From: Deinococcus grandis
Lineage (GTDB): Bacteria > Deinococcota > Deinococci > Deinococcales > Deinococcaceae
DNA: 64,000 nt
Direction: 5' to 3'
Assembly (NCBI RefSeq): GCF_001485435.1
Contig: NZ_BCMS01000002.1
Coordinates: forward strand, 152,427 to 216,426
Translations under genes and position numbers: made by a program
Notes under the pieces: model-generated
What the model was told of the DNA's origin: nothing
What the model saw: only the letters and a program-made list of their open reading frames with translations
Database searches by the model: none
In this document: piece by piece, positions 34,402 through 42,952 of the stretch
Position numbering within the stretch: position 1 is the stretch's first letter
Layout: every line of letters starts with the position of its first letter

Positions 34402-34404
34402 GTC

Positions 34405-36066
34405 ATGACGACCGTGCAGGCAGATGTGATCGTGGTGGGCGCCGGACTGGCGGGACTGGTCGCCGCGACCGAACTCGCGGGGGCCGGGCGGCGCGTCCTC
34501 GTGCTCGACCAGGAAGGCGAGCAGAACCTCGGTGGGCAGGCCTTCTGGTCGCTGGGCGGCCTGTTCCTGATCGACTCGCCCGAGCAGCGCCGCCTGGGCA
34601 TCCGCGATTCGCTGGACCTCGCGCGGCGCGACTGGCTCACCACGGCCGCCTTCGACCGCCCCGAGGATCACTGGCCGCGGCAGTGGGCCGACGCGTACCT
34701 GCAGTTCGCCGCCGGGGAGAAACGCGCCTGGCTGCACGGGCTGGGCATGCGCTGGTTCCCGGCGGTCGGCTGGGCCGAGCGGGGCGGGGCCGGGGCGGAC
34801 GCGCCCGGCAACAGCGTCCCGCGTTTCCACCTGACCTGGGGCACCGGGCCGGGGGTGCTCGAACCCTTCGAGCGGCGCGCCCGCGAGTACGCCCGCACGG
34901 GCCGCCTGAGTTTCGCGTTCCGGCACCGCGTGACCGGCCTGGTCCAGAGCGGCGGGGCCGTGACCGGCGTGCGCGGCGAGGTGCTGGAACCCAGCGGCGC
35001 CGCGCGGGGCGAGCGCAGCAGCCGCGTCGTGACCGGTGACTTCGAGTTCAGCGCACAGGCGGTGATCCTCACGAGCGGCGGGATCGGCGGGAACCACGAC
35101 CTCGTGCGGCGGCACTGGCCCACCGAACGGCTGGGGGCCGCCCCGGCGTTCATGGTGAGCGGCGTGCCCGCCCACGTGGACGGCTTCATGCAGCAGGCCG
35201 CGCACGCCGCCGGGGCGAACCTCATCAACGCCGACCGCATGTGGCACTACACCGAGGGCCTGCGCAACTGGAATCCCATCTGGGAGAACCACGGCATCCG
35301 CATCCTGCCGGGGCCCAGCAGCCTGTGGCTCGACCCGTCGGGCCGCCGCCTGCCCTACCCGCACATTCCCGGCGGGAGCAGCCTGGACACCCTGGCGCAC
35401 ATCACCCGCAGCGGGTACCCGCACACGTGGTTCCTGCTCAACCGCGCGGTCATCAAACGCGAGTTCGCCCTGAGCGGCAGCGAACAGAACCCGGACCTGA
35501 CCGGCCGGGACCTGCGCCTGACGCTGCGCCGCGCGGGGAAGGCCGTGCAGGCGCCGGTGCAGGCGTTCATGGACCACGGGCCGGACTTCGTGGTGCGTGG
35601 CACCCTGCCGGATCTCGTGGCGGGCATGACGGCCCTGACCCCCGACCATCCCGTGGACCTCGCGGCCGTGCATGCCGAGGTGGAAGGCCGTGACCTCCAG
35701 CTGCGCAACCCGGCCGGGAAGGACCCGCAGCTGGCCATCGTGCGCGGCGCGCGGGCCTTCTTGCAGGAGCGCCTGATCCGCGTGGCGAAACCCGCGCCGT
35801 TCCTCGATCCGGCGGGTGGCCCGCTGATCGCCGTGAAACTGAACGTCCTGACCCGTAAGTCCCTGGGCGGCCTGGAGACCGACCTGCACGGCCGCGTGCT
35901 GCGCGCGGGCGGTGAGGTGATGCCCGGCCTGTACGCCGCCGGGGAGGTCGCGGGTTTCGGTGGCGGCGGCTACCACGGGTACCGCGCGCTGGAGGGCACG
36001 TTCCTGGGCGGCTGCCTGTTCAGCGGGCGCGTGGCGGGCCGTGCCGCGGCCGAGGCGACCTGCTGA
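34405..36066 (+). CDS. FAD-dependent dehydrogenase, ketosteroid-dehydrogenase/fumarate-reductase type
   Basis: A 553-residue flavoprotein. The N-terminus binds FAD (ADVIVVGAGLAGLVAATELAGAGRRVLVLDQE), and NLGGQAFWSLGGLFLID, AVILTSGGIGGN and the C-terminal GLYAAGEVAGFGGGGYHGYRALEGTFLGGCLFSGRVAG match the FAD_binding_2 group that includes 3-ketosteroid 1-dehydrogenase and flavocytochrome c. The length is typical. The real substrate is unknown; control by the divergent GntR/FCD regulator suggests a small organic acid or a steroid-like compound degraded on demand. Confidence 0.82.
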   Translation: MTTVQADVIVVGAGLAGLVAATELAGAGRRVLVLDQEGEQNLGGQAFWSLGGLFLIDSPEQRRLGIRDSLDLARRDWLTTAAFDRPEDHWPRQWADAYLQFAAGEKRAWLHGLGMRWFPAVGWAERGGAGADAPGNSVPRFHLTWGTGPGVLEPFERRAREYARTGRLSFAFRHRVTGLVQSGGAVTGVRGEVLEPSGAARGERSSRVVTGDFEFSAQAVILTSGGIGGNHDLVRRHWPTERLGAAPAFMVSGVPAHVDGFMQQAAHAAGANLINADRMWHYTEGLRNWNPIWENHGIRILPGPSSLWLDPSGRRLPYPHIPGGSSLDTLAHITRSGYPHTWFLLNRAVIKREFALSGSEQNPDLTGRDLRLTLRRAGKAVQAPVQAFMDHGPDFVVRGTLPDLVAGMTALTPDHPVDLAAVHAEVEGRDLQLRNPAGKDPQLAIVRGARAFLQERLIRVAKPAPFLDPAGGPLIAVKLNVLTRKSLGGLETDLHGRVLRAGGEVMPGLYAAGEVAGFGGGGYHGYRALEGTFLGGCLFSGRVAGRAAAEATC

Positions 36067-36079
36067 CCACGCGGGCCGG

Positions 36080-37540
36080 TCAGCGGGTCGCCAGCATCTC
36101 CGCGAGCGCCTGAAGGTTCGGCCGGCGGAACCCGTGCGTGACCACGGCCGGCAGCGTCAGCGCGTGCGCGTCGTCCGGGTTCCACAGGCACAGGTGCCAC
36201 GCGCGGCCCATGACGGTGGGGGCCAGCGCCCGGGCCTGCGCCGTCACGCCCCAGCGGCCCGTGCTCGCCAGCAGGACCGGAGCCTGCGGGTGGGCGTTCA
36301 GGACGCGGTCCGTGGCCGCCGGGTCGAGCAGGTCGGCGGTGACCAGCGCGGGAAGGTGCGGGCGCAGCGCGGCGTGCAGGTCGTCCAGGGTCACGACGTC
36401 GCCGTACGGGCCGCCCAGCGCCGTACCGGACGGCGCCAGGAGCAGCGTGGTCGCCCCGGGGTCGAGGTGGGGCCCCTGGCCCTGCACCCGCAGCGCCCGG
36501 CGTGCCCAGTCCAGCAGGGCCGCGTCGTCCGCCTGCCGCTGCGGCGCCGGGTACGGGCGCGGCTGGCCCGGGAAGCGCGCCCCGGCGGCGCGCAGGCGGC
36601 CCAGGGCCTCGTGCAGGCGCTCCCCGGGGACGATGCCGTCCGCCTGCGCGGCCCGCAGCGCCCGGACGTGCGCGTCCGTCACGGCCCGGTCGCCGTGCCC
36701 GCACACGAGCACCGCGTCGGCCCCGGCCGCCAGGGCCAGGCCCGCCGCGCGGCCCTGCGGCCAGCGCCGCGCGATGGCGCCCATGTCCATCGCGTCGGTC
36801 ACGATCACGCCGCCGTACCCCCACTCGCCGCGCAGCACCCCGTCCAGCAGCGTCCGCGACAGCGTGGCGGGCCGCGCGGGGTCCAGCTGCGGGTACAGGA
36901 TGTGTGCGGTCATCACGCTGCCCAGGCCCGCCTGCGCGGCGGCGCGGAACGGCACCCACTCGGCCTCCTCCAGGGCCGCGCGGGTCTTGTCCACCACCGG
37001 CAGGTCCTCGTGACTGTCCACGCGGGTGTCCCCGTGCCCTGGGTAGTGCTTCACGGCGCTCAGGACACCTGCCGCCTCGCTGCCCTGCGCCCAGGCGACT
37101 CCCAGCTGCGCCACGCGCTGCGGATCGGGCCCGAAGGACCGCTCGCCGATCACCGGGTTCAGGGGGTCCACGTTCACGTCCAGGCTGGGCGCGAAATTCC
37201 AGTTGATGCCCAGCTCCAGCAGGCCGCGCGCGGCGATCTGCCCGGCGTGGAACGCGGCGGCCTCTTCGCCCAGTTCGCCCAGCGCCTGCGGGGTGGGGGG
37301 CGGCGGCACGTCCAGGCGGCGCAGCACCGCCCCGCCTTCCTGATCGGTGGCGATCAGCACGTCGCGGCCCAGCGCGTCGCGGATGTCGGCGGTCAGGCGC
37401 GCGGTGCGCTGCGGCGTGGTGATGTTCCGCGCGAACAGACACACGCCCCCGACAGGATGGTCCCGCAGCCAGCGGGCGTCCTGTTGGGTCAGGTCCGCGC
37501 CCGCGAGGTCGATGATCAGCGTCGCTTCCGGCCGGGTCAT
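36080..37540 (-). CDS. nagZ: Glycoside hydrolase family 3 beta-N-acetylhexosaminidase (NagZ-like)
   Basis: A 486-residue cytoplasmic GH3 enzyme with no signal peptide. VKHYPGHGDTRVDSHEDLP carries the catalytic His-Asp pair of NagZ-type hexosaminidases, and VIVTDAMDMGAI carries the nucleophile Asp. The first ~330 residues form the TIM barrel; the extra C-terminal ~150 residues make it the longer Gram-positive/Deinococcus form. It would release GlcNAc from imported chitobiose or muropeptides. Its ATG overlaps the stop of the SIS gene by 4 nt; last gene of the amino-sugar operon. Confidence 0.9.
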   Translation of the reverse strand: MTRPEATLIIDLAGADLTQQDARWLRDHPVGGVCLFARNITTPQRTARLTADIRDALGRDVLIATDQEGGAVLRRLDVPPPPTPQALGELGEEAAAFHAGQIAARGLLELGINWNFAPSLDVNVDPLNPVIGERSFGPDPQRVAQLGVAWAQGSEAAGVLSAVKHYPGHGDTRVDSHEDLPVVDKTRAALEEAEWVPFRAAAQAGLGSVMTAHILYPQLDPARPATLSRTLLDGVLRGEWGYGGVIVTDAMDMGAIARRWPQGRAAGLALAAGADAVLVCGHGDRAVTDAHVRALRAAQADGIVPGERLHEALGRLRAAGARFPGQPRPYPAPQRQADDAALLDWARRALRVQGQGPHLDPGATTLLLAPSGTALGGPYGDVVTLDDLHAALRPHLPALVTADLLDPAATDRVLNAHPQAPVLLASTGRWGVTAQARALAPTVMGRAWHLCLWNPDDAHALTLPAVVTHGFRRPNLQALAEMLATR

Positions 37541-38571
37541 CGGGTGCGGGTGACCTTGCTCAGGCGCGGGGGCGCGTCCGGATTCTCGCCGCGCTGCACG
37601 GCCAGATGCGCGGTGAGCAGCTGCGCGGCCAGCGCGGAGACCGCCGGGTCGGTCAGCGGGTGCCCGCTGTCCGGGGTGGGCAGGTCCGCCGCGCGGTCCG
37701 GGGTGCCCGCGCCGATCACGGTGACGGGCGTGCCGTACCCGCCCAGGGTGCGCAGCGTGTCCGCCGTGAAGGGCGCGGTCGCGTCGCGCGCCTGGAAGAA
37801 CAGCGCGGGTGTCATGGGGTCGGCCAGCCGCGCCGGGCCGTGCGCGAATTCCGCCGTGGAGAACGGCAGCGCCGCCAGCCCCGCCGTCTCCTGGAACTTC
37901 AGGGCGACCTCGGCGGCCACGCCCGCGTGCAGGCCGCGCCCGAGCACCAGCAGCCGGTGCGGCACGTCACGGGCCAGCTGCGCCGCGAGGTCACGCGCCC
38001 GCGCCTCGGCCCGCAGGGTGGCCTCCAGCGTACCGGGCAGCGCGTCCAGGGCGCGGGCCAGCGCCGGGTCGGGCTGCCAGGCCTGCACGAGCCGCGCGCC
38101 CAGCACGAGCGCCGCGACGTAACTCTTCGTGGCGGCCACGGCGCGTTCCTCGCCCGCCTGCAGCGGCACGACCAGATCGGCCGCCTGCGCCAGCGGACTG
38201 CCCTCCACGTTCACCAGGGCGCAGGTGAGCGCCCCGGCGGCGCGGGCGCGGGTCAGCGCCTCGACCAGATCCGGACTGCCGCCCGACTGGCTGATCGCCA
38301 GGACCAGCGCCCCGCGCAGGTCGAGGTCGGCGCCGTACACGCCGCTGACGCTGGGCGCGGCGCTCATGACCGGGAGGCGCACCTGGGTTTCCAGCGCGTA
38401 CTTCAGGGTGGTGGCGGCGTGGTCGGACGAGCCGCGCGCCAGCGTGACCACGTAGCTGGGAGCGAAAGCGCGGATGGCGCGCGCGGCGGCGTCCAGCGCG
38501 GCGCTGCCCGCCTGCCGCTGGGCGACCTGCGGGGCCTCGCGGGCCTCGGTCAGCATCAGGGGTTCGGTCAT
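37537..38571 (-). CDS. SIS-domain sugar isomerase (glucosamine-6-phosphate deaminase/GlmS-like)
   Basis: A 344-residue protein with two SIS domains like the isomerase half of GlmS, but without the glutaminase half: YVVTLARGSSDHAATTLKYALE, SAAPSVSGVYGADLD, LVLAISQSGGSPDLVEAL, ATKSYVAALVLGARL, LLVLGRGLHAGVAAEVALKFQETAGLAA. Such proteins (NagB-II, AgaS) commonly deaminate glucosamine-6-phosphate to fructose-6-phosphate. The position between the permease and nagZ genes, overlapping both by 4 nt, supports this. No N-acetylglucosamine kinase or deacetylase is visible in the operon. Confidence 0.85.
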   Translation of the reverse strand: MTEPLMLTEAREAPQVAQRQAGSAALDAAARAIRAFAPSYVVTLARGSSDHAATTLKYALETQVRLPVMSAAPSVSGVYGADLDLRGALVLAISQSGGSPDLVEALTRARAAGALTCALVNVEGSPLAQAADLVVPLQAGEERAVAATKSYVAALVLGARLVQAWQPDPALARALDALPGTLEATLRAEARARDLAAQLARDVPHRLLVLGRGLHAGVAAEVALKFQETAGLAALPFSTAEFAHGPARLADPMTPALFFQARDATAPFTADTLRTLGGYGTPVTVIGAGTPDRAADLPTPDSGHPLTDPAVSALAAQLLTAHLAVQRGENPDAPPRLSKVTRTR

Positions 38572-39446
38572 TTCACGGCTCCTTCCATGCCGCGCAGGAA
38601 CAGCCGCTGCGCCGCCAGGAACACCAGCAGGACGGGCAGCATCATGATGATCGACCCGGCGGCGATGTTGAACGGGTCGTAGTTGAACTGCCCCTTGAGT
38701 TTCAGCACGGCCACCGCCAGCGGGGCCTTGTCGGGCGCGCCGGACAGGACCAGCATGGGCCAGAAGTACGCGTTCCAGGTGGTGACGGTCGTGAAGATGC
38801 CCAGCGCCGCGAGGCTCGGGCGGGTCAGGGGCAGCATGATCCGCGTGAGGATCGTCAGTTCGCTGGCCCCGTCCAGGCGGGCAGCTTCCAGCAGCGCCGC
38901 CGGGATGGCCAGGAACGCCTGCCGCATCAGGAAGATGCCGAACGCACCGGCGATGGTGGGCAGCACCACGCCCGCGTGCGTGCCCAGCAGGCCCAGGTTC
39001 TTCAGGGTCAGGGTGTTCACGATGAAGGTGGTCTCGCCCGGCAGCACCAGGGTCAGGACGATCAGGCCGAAGATCGCGCCCCGCCCGGGGAAGCGGAAGC
39101 GGGCCAGCGGGTACGCCGCCAGCGCGGAGACCAGCAGCGTGCCCAGGACGGTCAGGCCCGTGATGACCACCGAGTTCCACAGGTATTTGCCGAGGCTGAA
39201 GGTGCGGTACACGTCCACGAAGTTGTGCAGCGTGACGCGGCGGGGCAGCAGGCTCTGCGGGAACGCGTAGATGCTGCTCCCGGCGGTCTTGTCGGTCAGG
39301 GCGATGGCCAGCGTCCACACGAACGGGAACACCGCGAAGATCAGGATGACGCCCAGCAGCGCGTAGCGCAGCGCGGTGTTCACGGGCCGCCGCCAGGAGA
39401 CCGGGCGGGCCACCCGGGCGGGGGCCGCGGCGGTGCGCGCGCTCAC
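38568..39446 (-). CDS. ABC sugar transporter permease (MalG type)
   Basis: A 292-residue membrane protein with six predicted helices and the binding-protein-dependent permease loop EAARLDGASELTILTRIMLPLTRPSLAALG (EAA motif), which docks to the ATPase. N-terminal LRYALLGVILIFAVFPFVWTLAIAL and C-terminal RLFLRGMEGAVK are typical of MalG/carbohydrate uptake family 1 permeases. GTG start at 39446 overlaps the stop of the partner permease. No ATPase gene is in the operon, so it must share an MsiK-like ATPase encoded elsewhere. Confidence 0.92.
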   Translation of the reverse strand: MSARTAAAPARVARPVSWRRPVNTALRYALLGVILIFAVFPFVWTLAIALTDKTAGSSIYAFPQSLLPRRVTLHNFVDVYRTFSLGKYLWNSVVITGLTVLGTLLVSALAAYPLARFRFPGRGAIFGLIVLTLVLPGETTFIVNTLTLKNLGLLGTHAGVVLPTIAGAFGIFLMRQAFLAIPAALLEAARLDGASELTILTRIMLPLTRPSLAALGIFTTVTTWNAYFWPMLVLSGAPDKAPLAVAVLKLKGQFNYDPFNIAAGSIIMMLPVLLVFLAAQRLFLRGMEGAVK

Positions 39447-40342
39447 GCCTGCTCCTCGCGGTGGAAGAAGCGGAAGTTCAGCGCCGAGAGCAGCAGGGCC
39501 ACGAGCGCCACGACCAGCCCGGCGGCGCTGGCCACCCCGTAGTCGAAGTCGAAGCCCTGGAAGGCCTTGGCGTACACGTACATCAGGGCGGTGTACGTGC
39601 TGTTCAGCGGTCCGCCGTTCGTGAGGACCAGCACCTCCTCCAGCACGCGCAGCGCGGCGATGGTCGAGAGCAGCGTGCACAGCAGGATGGTGGGCCGCAT
39701 CAGCGGCACCGTCACCCGCCAGAAACGCTGCCAGGCGCTCGCGCCGTCGAGGATCGCGGCTTCCTCCAGTTCCTCGGGAATGGCCTGGAGGCCCGCCAGG
39801 TACAGCACCATGTAGTACCCGAAGCCGCGCCAGAACGTGACCAGCATGACCGCCCAGAACGCCCAGTGCTCGCTGTTCAGCCAGCCGAACGCCGCCTCGG
39901 GCGTGGTCAGGTGCAGCGCCTTCAGGAGCCAGTTCAGGGTGCCCTCGCGGTTGAACACCCATTCCCACATCACGGCGGCCAGGGACACGCTGGTGATCAC
40001 GGGCACGTAGTACGCCGCGCGGAACAGCGCGATGCCCGGAATGTTCTTCGCGACCAGCACCGCGACCGCCAGGGACGCCAGTTGCAGGGCGGGCACGACC
40101 AGCAGGTACTTCACGCTGTTGGCCAGCGCCGTGCGGAACAGCGGGTCCCCCAGCACGGTCTCGAAGTTCCTGAGGCCCACCCACTGCGGCGGCAGGTGGT
40201 TGGCGAAGCGCGCGCCGCTGTACTCGGTGAAGCCCAGGTACGCGCCGTACAGCAGCGGGTAGAAGGTGAACACCGCCAGCAGGATCAGCGCCGGGGCCAG
40301 GAACGTGTAGGACATCAGCGACTGACGCCAGTGAACTTGCAT
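39443..40342 (-). CDS. ABC sugar transporter permease (MalF type)
   Basis: A 299-residue permease, partner of the next gene. YTFLAPALILLAVFTFYPLLYGAYLGFTEY is the standard first helix; the EAA loop reads ELEEAAILDGASAWQRFWRVTVPLMRPTI. Together the two permeases form the membrane channel for the amino-sugar-binding protein upstream. The ATG at 40342 follows AAAGGATGG on the minus strand. Confidence 0.92.
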   Translation of the reverse strand: MQVHWRQSLMSYTFLAPALILLAVFTFYPLLYGAYLGFTEYSGARFANHLPPQWVGLRNFETVLGDPLFRTALANSVKYLLVVPALQLASLAVAVLVAKNIPGIALFRAAYYVPVITSVSLAAVMWEWVFNREGTLNWLLKALHLTTPEAAFGWLNSEHWAFWAVMLVTFWRGFGYYMVLYLAGLQAIPEELEEAAILDGASAWQRFWRVTVPLMRPTILLCTLLSTIAALRVLEEVLVLTNGGPLNSTYTALMYVYAKAFQGFDFDYGVASAAGLVVALVALLLSALNFRFFHREEQA

Positions 40343-40422
40343 GGAAAGCCATCCTTTGCGCGCGGCGGACAGGGGTGCGGGTGGCCGGCCCACGGTCGCG
40401 GGCGGGCCACCCGGATCAGGTT

Positions 40423-41673
40423 TTACTTCTTCAGGTTGGCGTTCCAGTACGTGGCGGCGTCCGCCAAGGCCTGCTGCGCGGTCTTCTTGCCCAGCAGCGC
40501 CGCCTCGATGTTGTCGTTGAAGTTCTTGTACAGGTCGTCGCTGTTGCCCGGCGCGCGGTAGCCGGGGTTGATCAGGCGGCCCGAGGCGCCCACCAGGGCG
40601 GTGGCGCGGGCGACGGGGTCACTGCCGCTGGTCTTGAACTGCGTGCTGGTCTGCGCGCCTTTGGTGGTGGGGACCACGGGCACGACCCGGGCGAAGGCCA
40701 GCTGGTTGGCGTTGTTCGTGAAGAACGCGGCGAGTTTCGCGGCGGCCTGCGGGTTCCTGCTGGCCTTGGGAATCACGAGGCCCATGCTGCCGCCGGTCTG
40801 CACGCCGGCCTTGCCGAGCGGGGCCTGCGTGACGACCGTCCTGGCGTACAGGGCGGGGTTGGTGTCCTTGATGCGGGTCAGGGCCTGCGGGCCGCCGATG
40901 ATCATGGCCACGCGGTTTTGCGCGTACAGTTCGGTGGCGAGCTGGAAGGCCTCGCGGCGCACGGCGTCCTCGGGAACGTAACCGCCGCGGTAGAGGGTCA
41001 CGTACTGCGCGAGCAGGCTGGCGTGCGCGGGAGTGTTGAAGGCCGCCTTCCCGCTGGCGTCGGTGACGGGGAGCCCCTCGGCGTAGAAGTAGCCCAGGAA
41101 GGACGCGGTATTGGGGTCTTTCAGGGCGGGTACCCAGGCGTACGCGCCGGTCTTGTCCTTGATGGTCTTGGCGTAGGTCAGCATCTCGCTGGCGGTGCGG
41201 GGGGCGCGGGTCAGCCCGGCTTTCTTGAACAGGTCCGGGTTGTACAGCAGGACGCCCTCGTTCAGCCAGCCATACCAGGGGTAGGCGTAGGTGTTCGAGC
41301 CGGACGTGAAGTTGCTCAGGCTCTGCGGGTAGAAGGTGCTGCGCAGCGTGGCGGGGCTGGTCAGGGTGTTCACGGCGGTCAGGAAGCCGTTCTGCGCGGC
41401 CTTCTGCGTCTCGTCGATGTTCAGGTTCACCACGTCTGGCGCGTTGCCGAGGTTCACGCTGGCGATGAAGTCCTGCACCATCGAGTCCTGCTTGTCGAAC
41501 CACTGCACCTTGATGCCGGGGTTGGCCTTCTCGAACGCGTTGATGGTGTCCTTGATGTACCCGTCGAATTTGGGGCTGAGGTACCACGTCCAGAAGGTGA
41601 CGGTGGTCTGCGCGCTGGCAGTCGAGGCGACGAGGGCGAGGCCGAGGGTCAGGGCTTTCACGCTACGTTTCAT
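40423..41673 (-). CDS. ABC sugar-binding protein, likely for chito-oligosaccharide or GlcNAc
   Basis: A 416-residue family 1 extracellular solute-binding protein with signal peptide MKRSVKALTLGLALVASTASA. The start TTVTFWTWYLSPKFDGYIKDTINAFEKANPGIKVQW, NLNIDETQKAAQNGFL and YPWYGWLNEGVLLYNPDLFKKAGL are typical sugar-binding segments. It captures sugar in the periplasm for the two permeases. The ligand is inferred from the chitinase, hexosaminidase and SIS genes around it. Confidence 0.9.
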   Translation of the reverse strand: MKRSVKALTLGLALVASTASAQTTVTFWTWYLSPKFDGYIKDTINAFEKANPGIKVQWFDKQDSMVQDFIASVNLGNAPDVVNLNIDETQKAAQNGFLTAVNTLTSPATLRSTFYPQSLSNFTSGSNTYAYPWYGWLNEGVLLYNPDLFKKAGLTRAPRTASEMLTYAKTIKDKTGAYAWVPALKDPNTASFLGYFYAEGLPVTDASGKAAFNTPAHASLLAQYVTLYRGGYVPEDAVRREAFQLATELYAQNRVAMIIGGPQALTRIKDTNPALYARTVVTQAPLGKAGVQTGGSMGLVIPKASRNPQAAAKLAAFFTNNANQLAFARVVPVVPTTKGAQTSTQFKTSGSDPVARATALVGASGRLINPGYRAPGNSDDLYKNFNDNIEAALLGKKTAQQALADAATYWNANLKK

Positions 41674-41706
41674 GGGGCTCTCCTTGTGGGTCGGGACGGG
41701 GCAGGG

Positions 41707-42564
41707 TCAGTACTTCTTCTCGACCACACTCTCGGCCGTGACGCGCAGCATGGCGGCGGCCTCGGGGCGGCGGGCGAGCAGGGCGGTGTACAGCAGTTCC
41801 AGCACCAGCGTCTGGCTGATCAGGGTGTCCATGACGGCGTCGGTCAGGGGGTCTTCCTGCCGGGACGTGAACAGCACGCGGCTGGCGTAGCGGGTGATGG
41901 GCGAGGAGGCGCGGTGCGTGATGGCGACCGTGTAGTGCCCGTGGCTCTGCGCCAGGCGCAGGTGCTGCACGGTGTCGATGGTGCTGCCGGAACTCGTCAG
42001 GCCGATCACGACGCCGCCGCGCGGCAGGGTGGAGATGCTGACGGCCGCGACGTGCGGGTCGGTGAAGGCCTGCGCGGTGATGCCCAGGCGCAGCAGGCGG
42101 TGCGCGAACAGCTGCGCGATCATGCCGCTGTTGCCCTGCCCGGTCAGGTCCACTCGGGGCGCGCGGGCCAGTTGCTCGGCGACCGCCTCGATGGCGTCGG
42201 GCGCGAGGAGCCGTCCGGTGTCTTCCAGGGTCAGCGCGGCCTGTTTGACCAGCCGGGCGGTGTGCCCTTCGAGGTTGGTGGGCCGGTCGCTGGTCGTGTC
42301 GCGGCCCGCGACGTCGGCGGCCAGCGCGATCTTGAACGCGTGGAAGCCCGCGAAGTCCAGTTTGCGGCACAGGCGGGTGATGGTGGCCTCGCCGACGCCG
42401 GCGCTCGTGGCGAGTTCGGTGATGGTCTGGTGGATGACGGTGTCGGCCTCGCGCAGGACGTGGTCGGCGACCTGCCGCAGGGACGGGGAGAGGCTGTGGG
42501 CGTGCAGGCGGATACGGCTGATGGCTCCCGGCGTCTGGGCCGGGCGCGTGGTGGTCTGACTCAT
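41707..42564 (-). CDS. RpiR-family transcriptional regulator
   Basis: A 285-residue regulator: N-terminal helix-turn-helix (SPSLRQVADHVLREADTVIHQTITELATSAGVGEATITRLCRKLDFAGFHAFKIALA) and C-terminal SIS domain that senses a phosphosugar (VDLTGQGNSGMIAQLFAHRLLRLG, GGVVIGLTSSGSTIDTVQHLRLA). First gene of the amino-sugar operon, 33 nt before the binding-protein gene. It probably senses GlcNAc-6-P or GlcN-6-P and controls both its own operon and the divergent chitinase. Confidence 0.9.
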   Translation of the reverse strand: MSQTTTRPAQTPGAISRIRLHAHSLSPSLRQVADHVLREADTVIHQTITELATSAGVGEATITRLCRKLDFAGFHAFKIALAADVAGRDTTSDRPTNLEGHTARLVKQAALTLEDTGRLLAPDAIEAVAEQLARAPRVDLTGQGNSGMIAQLFAHRLLRLGITAQAFTDPHVAAVSISTLPRGGVVIGLTSSGSTIDTVQHLRLAQSHGHYTVAITHRASSPITRYASRVLFTSRQEDPLTDAVMDTLISQTLVLELLYTALLARRPEAAAMLRVTAESVVEKKY

Positions 42565-42599
42565 GCGACTCCTGGGGGGGGCCTTGGTGGTGATGACCC

Positions 42600-42629
42600 A
42601 CTGTAGATCCTGAAAATTATTTTTGTCAA
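42600..42629 (-). promoter_or_regulatory. Promoter of the amino-sugar operon
   Basis: On the minus strand TTGACA (42629-42624), an 18-nt spacer and TACAGT (42605-42600). The spacer holds an A/T-rich block with partial symmetry (AAAATAATTTT) that could be an RpiR operator. The 388-bp interval to the chitinase gene also holds a small hairpin (ggcggcc-ctct-cggccgcc, about 42808-42826). Confidence 0.6.
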
Positions 42630-42868
42630 GTTGGCCGTTTTTGTGATCAGGATTTTCAGCTTCGGGACGGGCCGGGATGCGAGCGGTCGCTCCATTCGCG
42701 GTGTCTGCACGCTTCCGCGGGTTGTCCGTTGCTGAAAAACACCGCACTGAAAGGTCGTGAAACGAGTCTGGACGGTGGAATAGGCCTGCGTGGCGGTGGG
42801 CGGCGGCCCTCTCGGCCGCCTTCCTGCTAGGTGCAATTTCTGAATGTGAAAAAAATTCCCTCCGAATC

Positions 42869-42897
42869 TTGACAGAATGAAAATCGATCCGCATGAT
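42869..42897 (+). promoter_or_regulatory. Promoter of the chitinase gene
   Basis: TTGACA at 42869-42874, 17-nt spacer, CATGAT at 42892-42897, about 55 nt before the chitinase ATG. The A-rich blocks TGAAAAAAATTCC and GAATGAAAATC on both sides resemble the AT-rich block in the divergent promoter. Confidence 0.55.
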
Positions 42898-42952
42898 GCT
42901 GGTGTTCCCTCAACCTGCCGCCCGCCCCCCCCATTCCCCCACGAGGTGAGGT

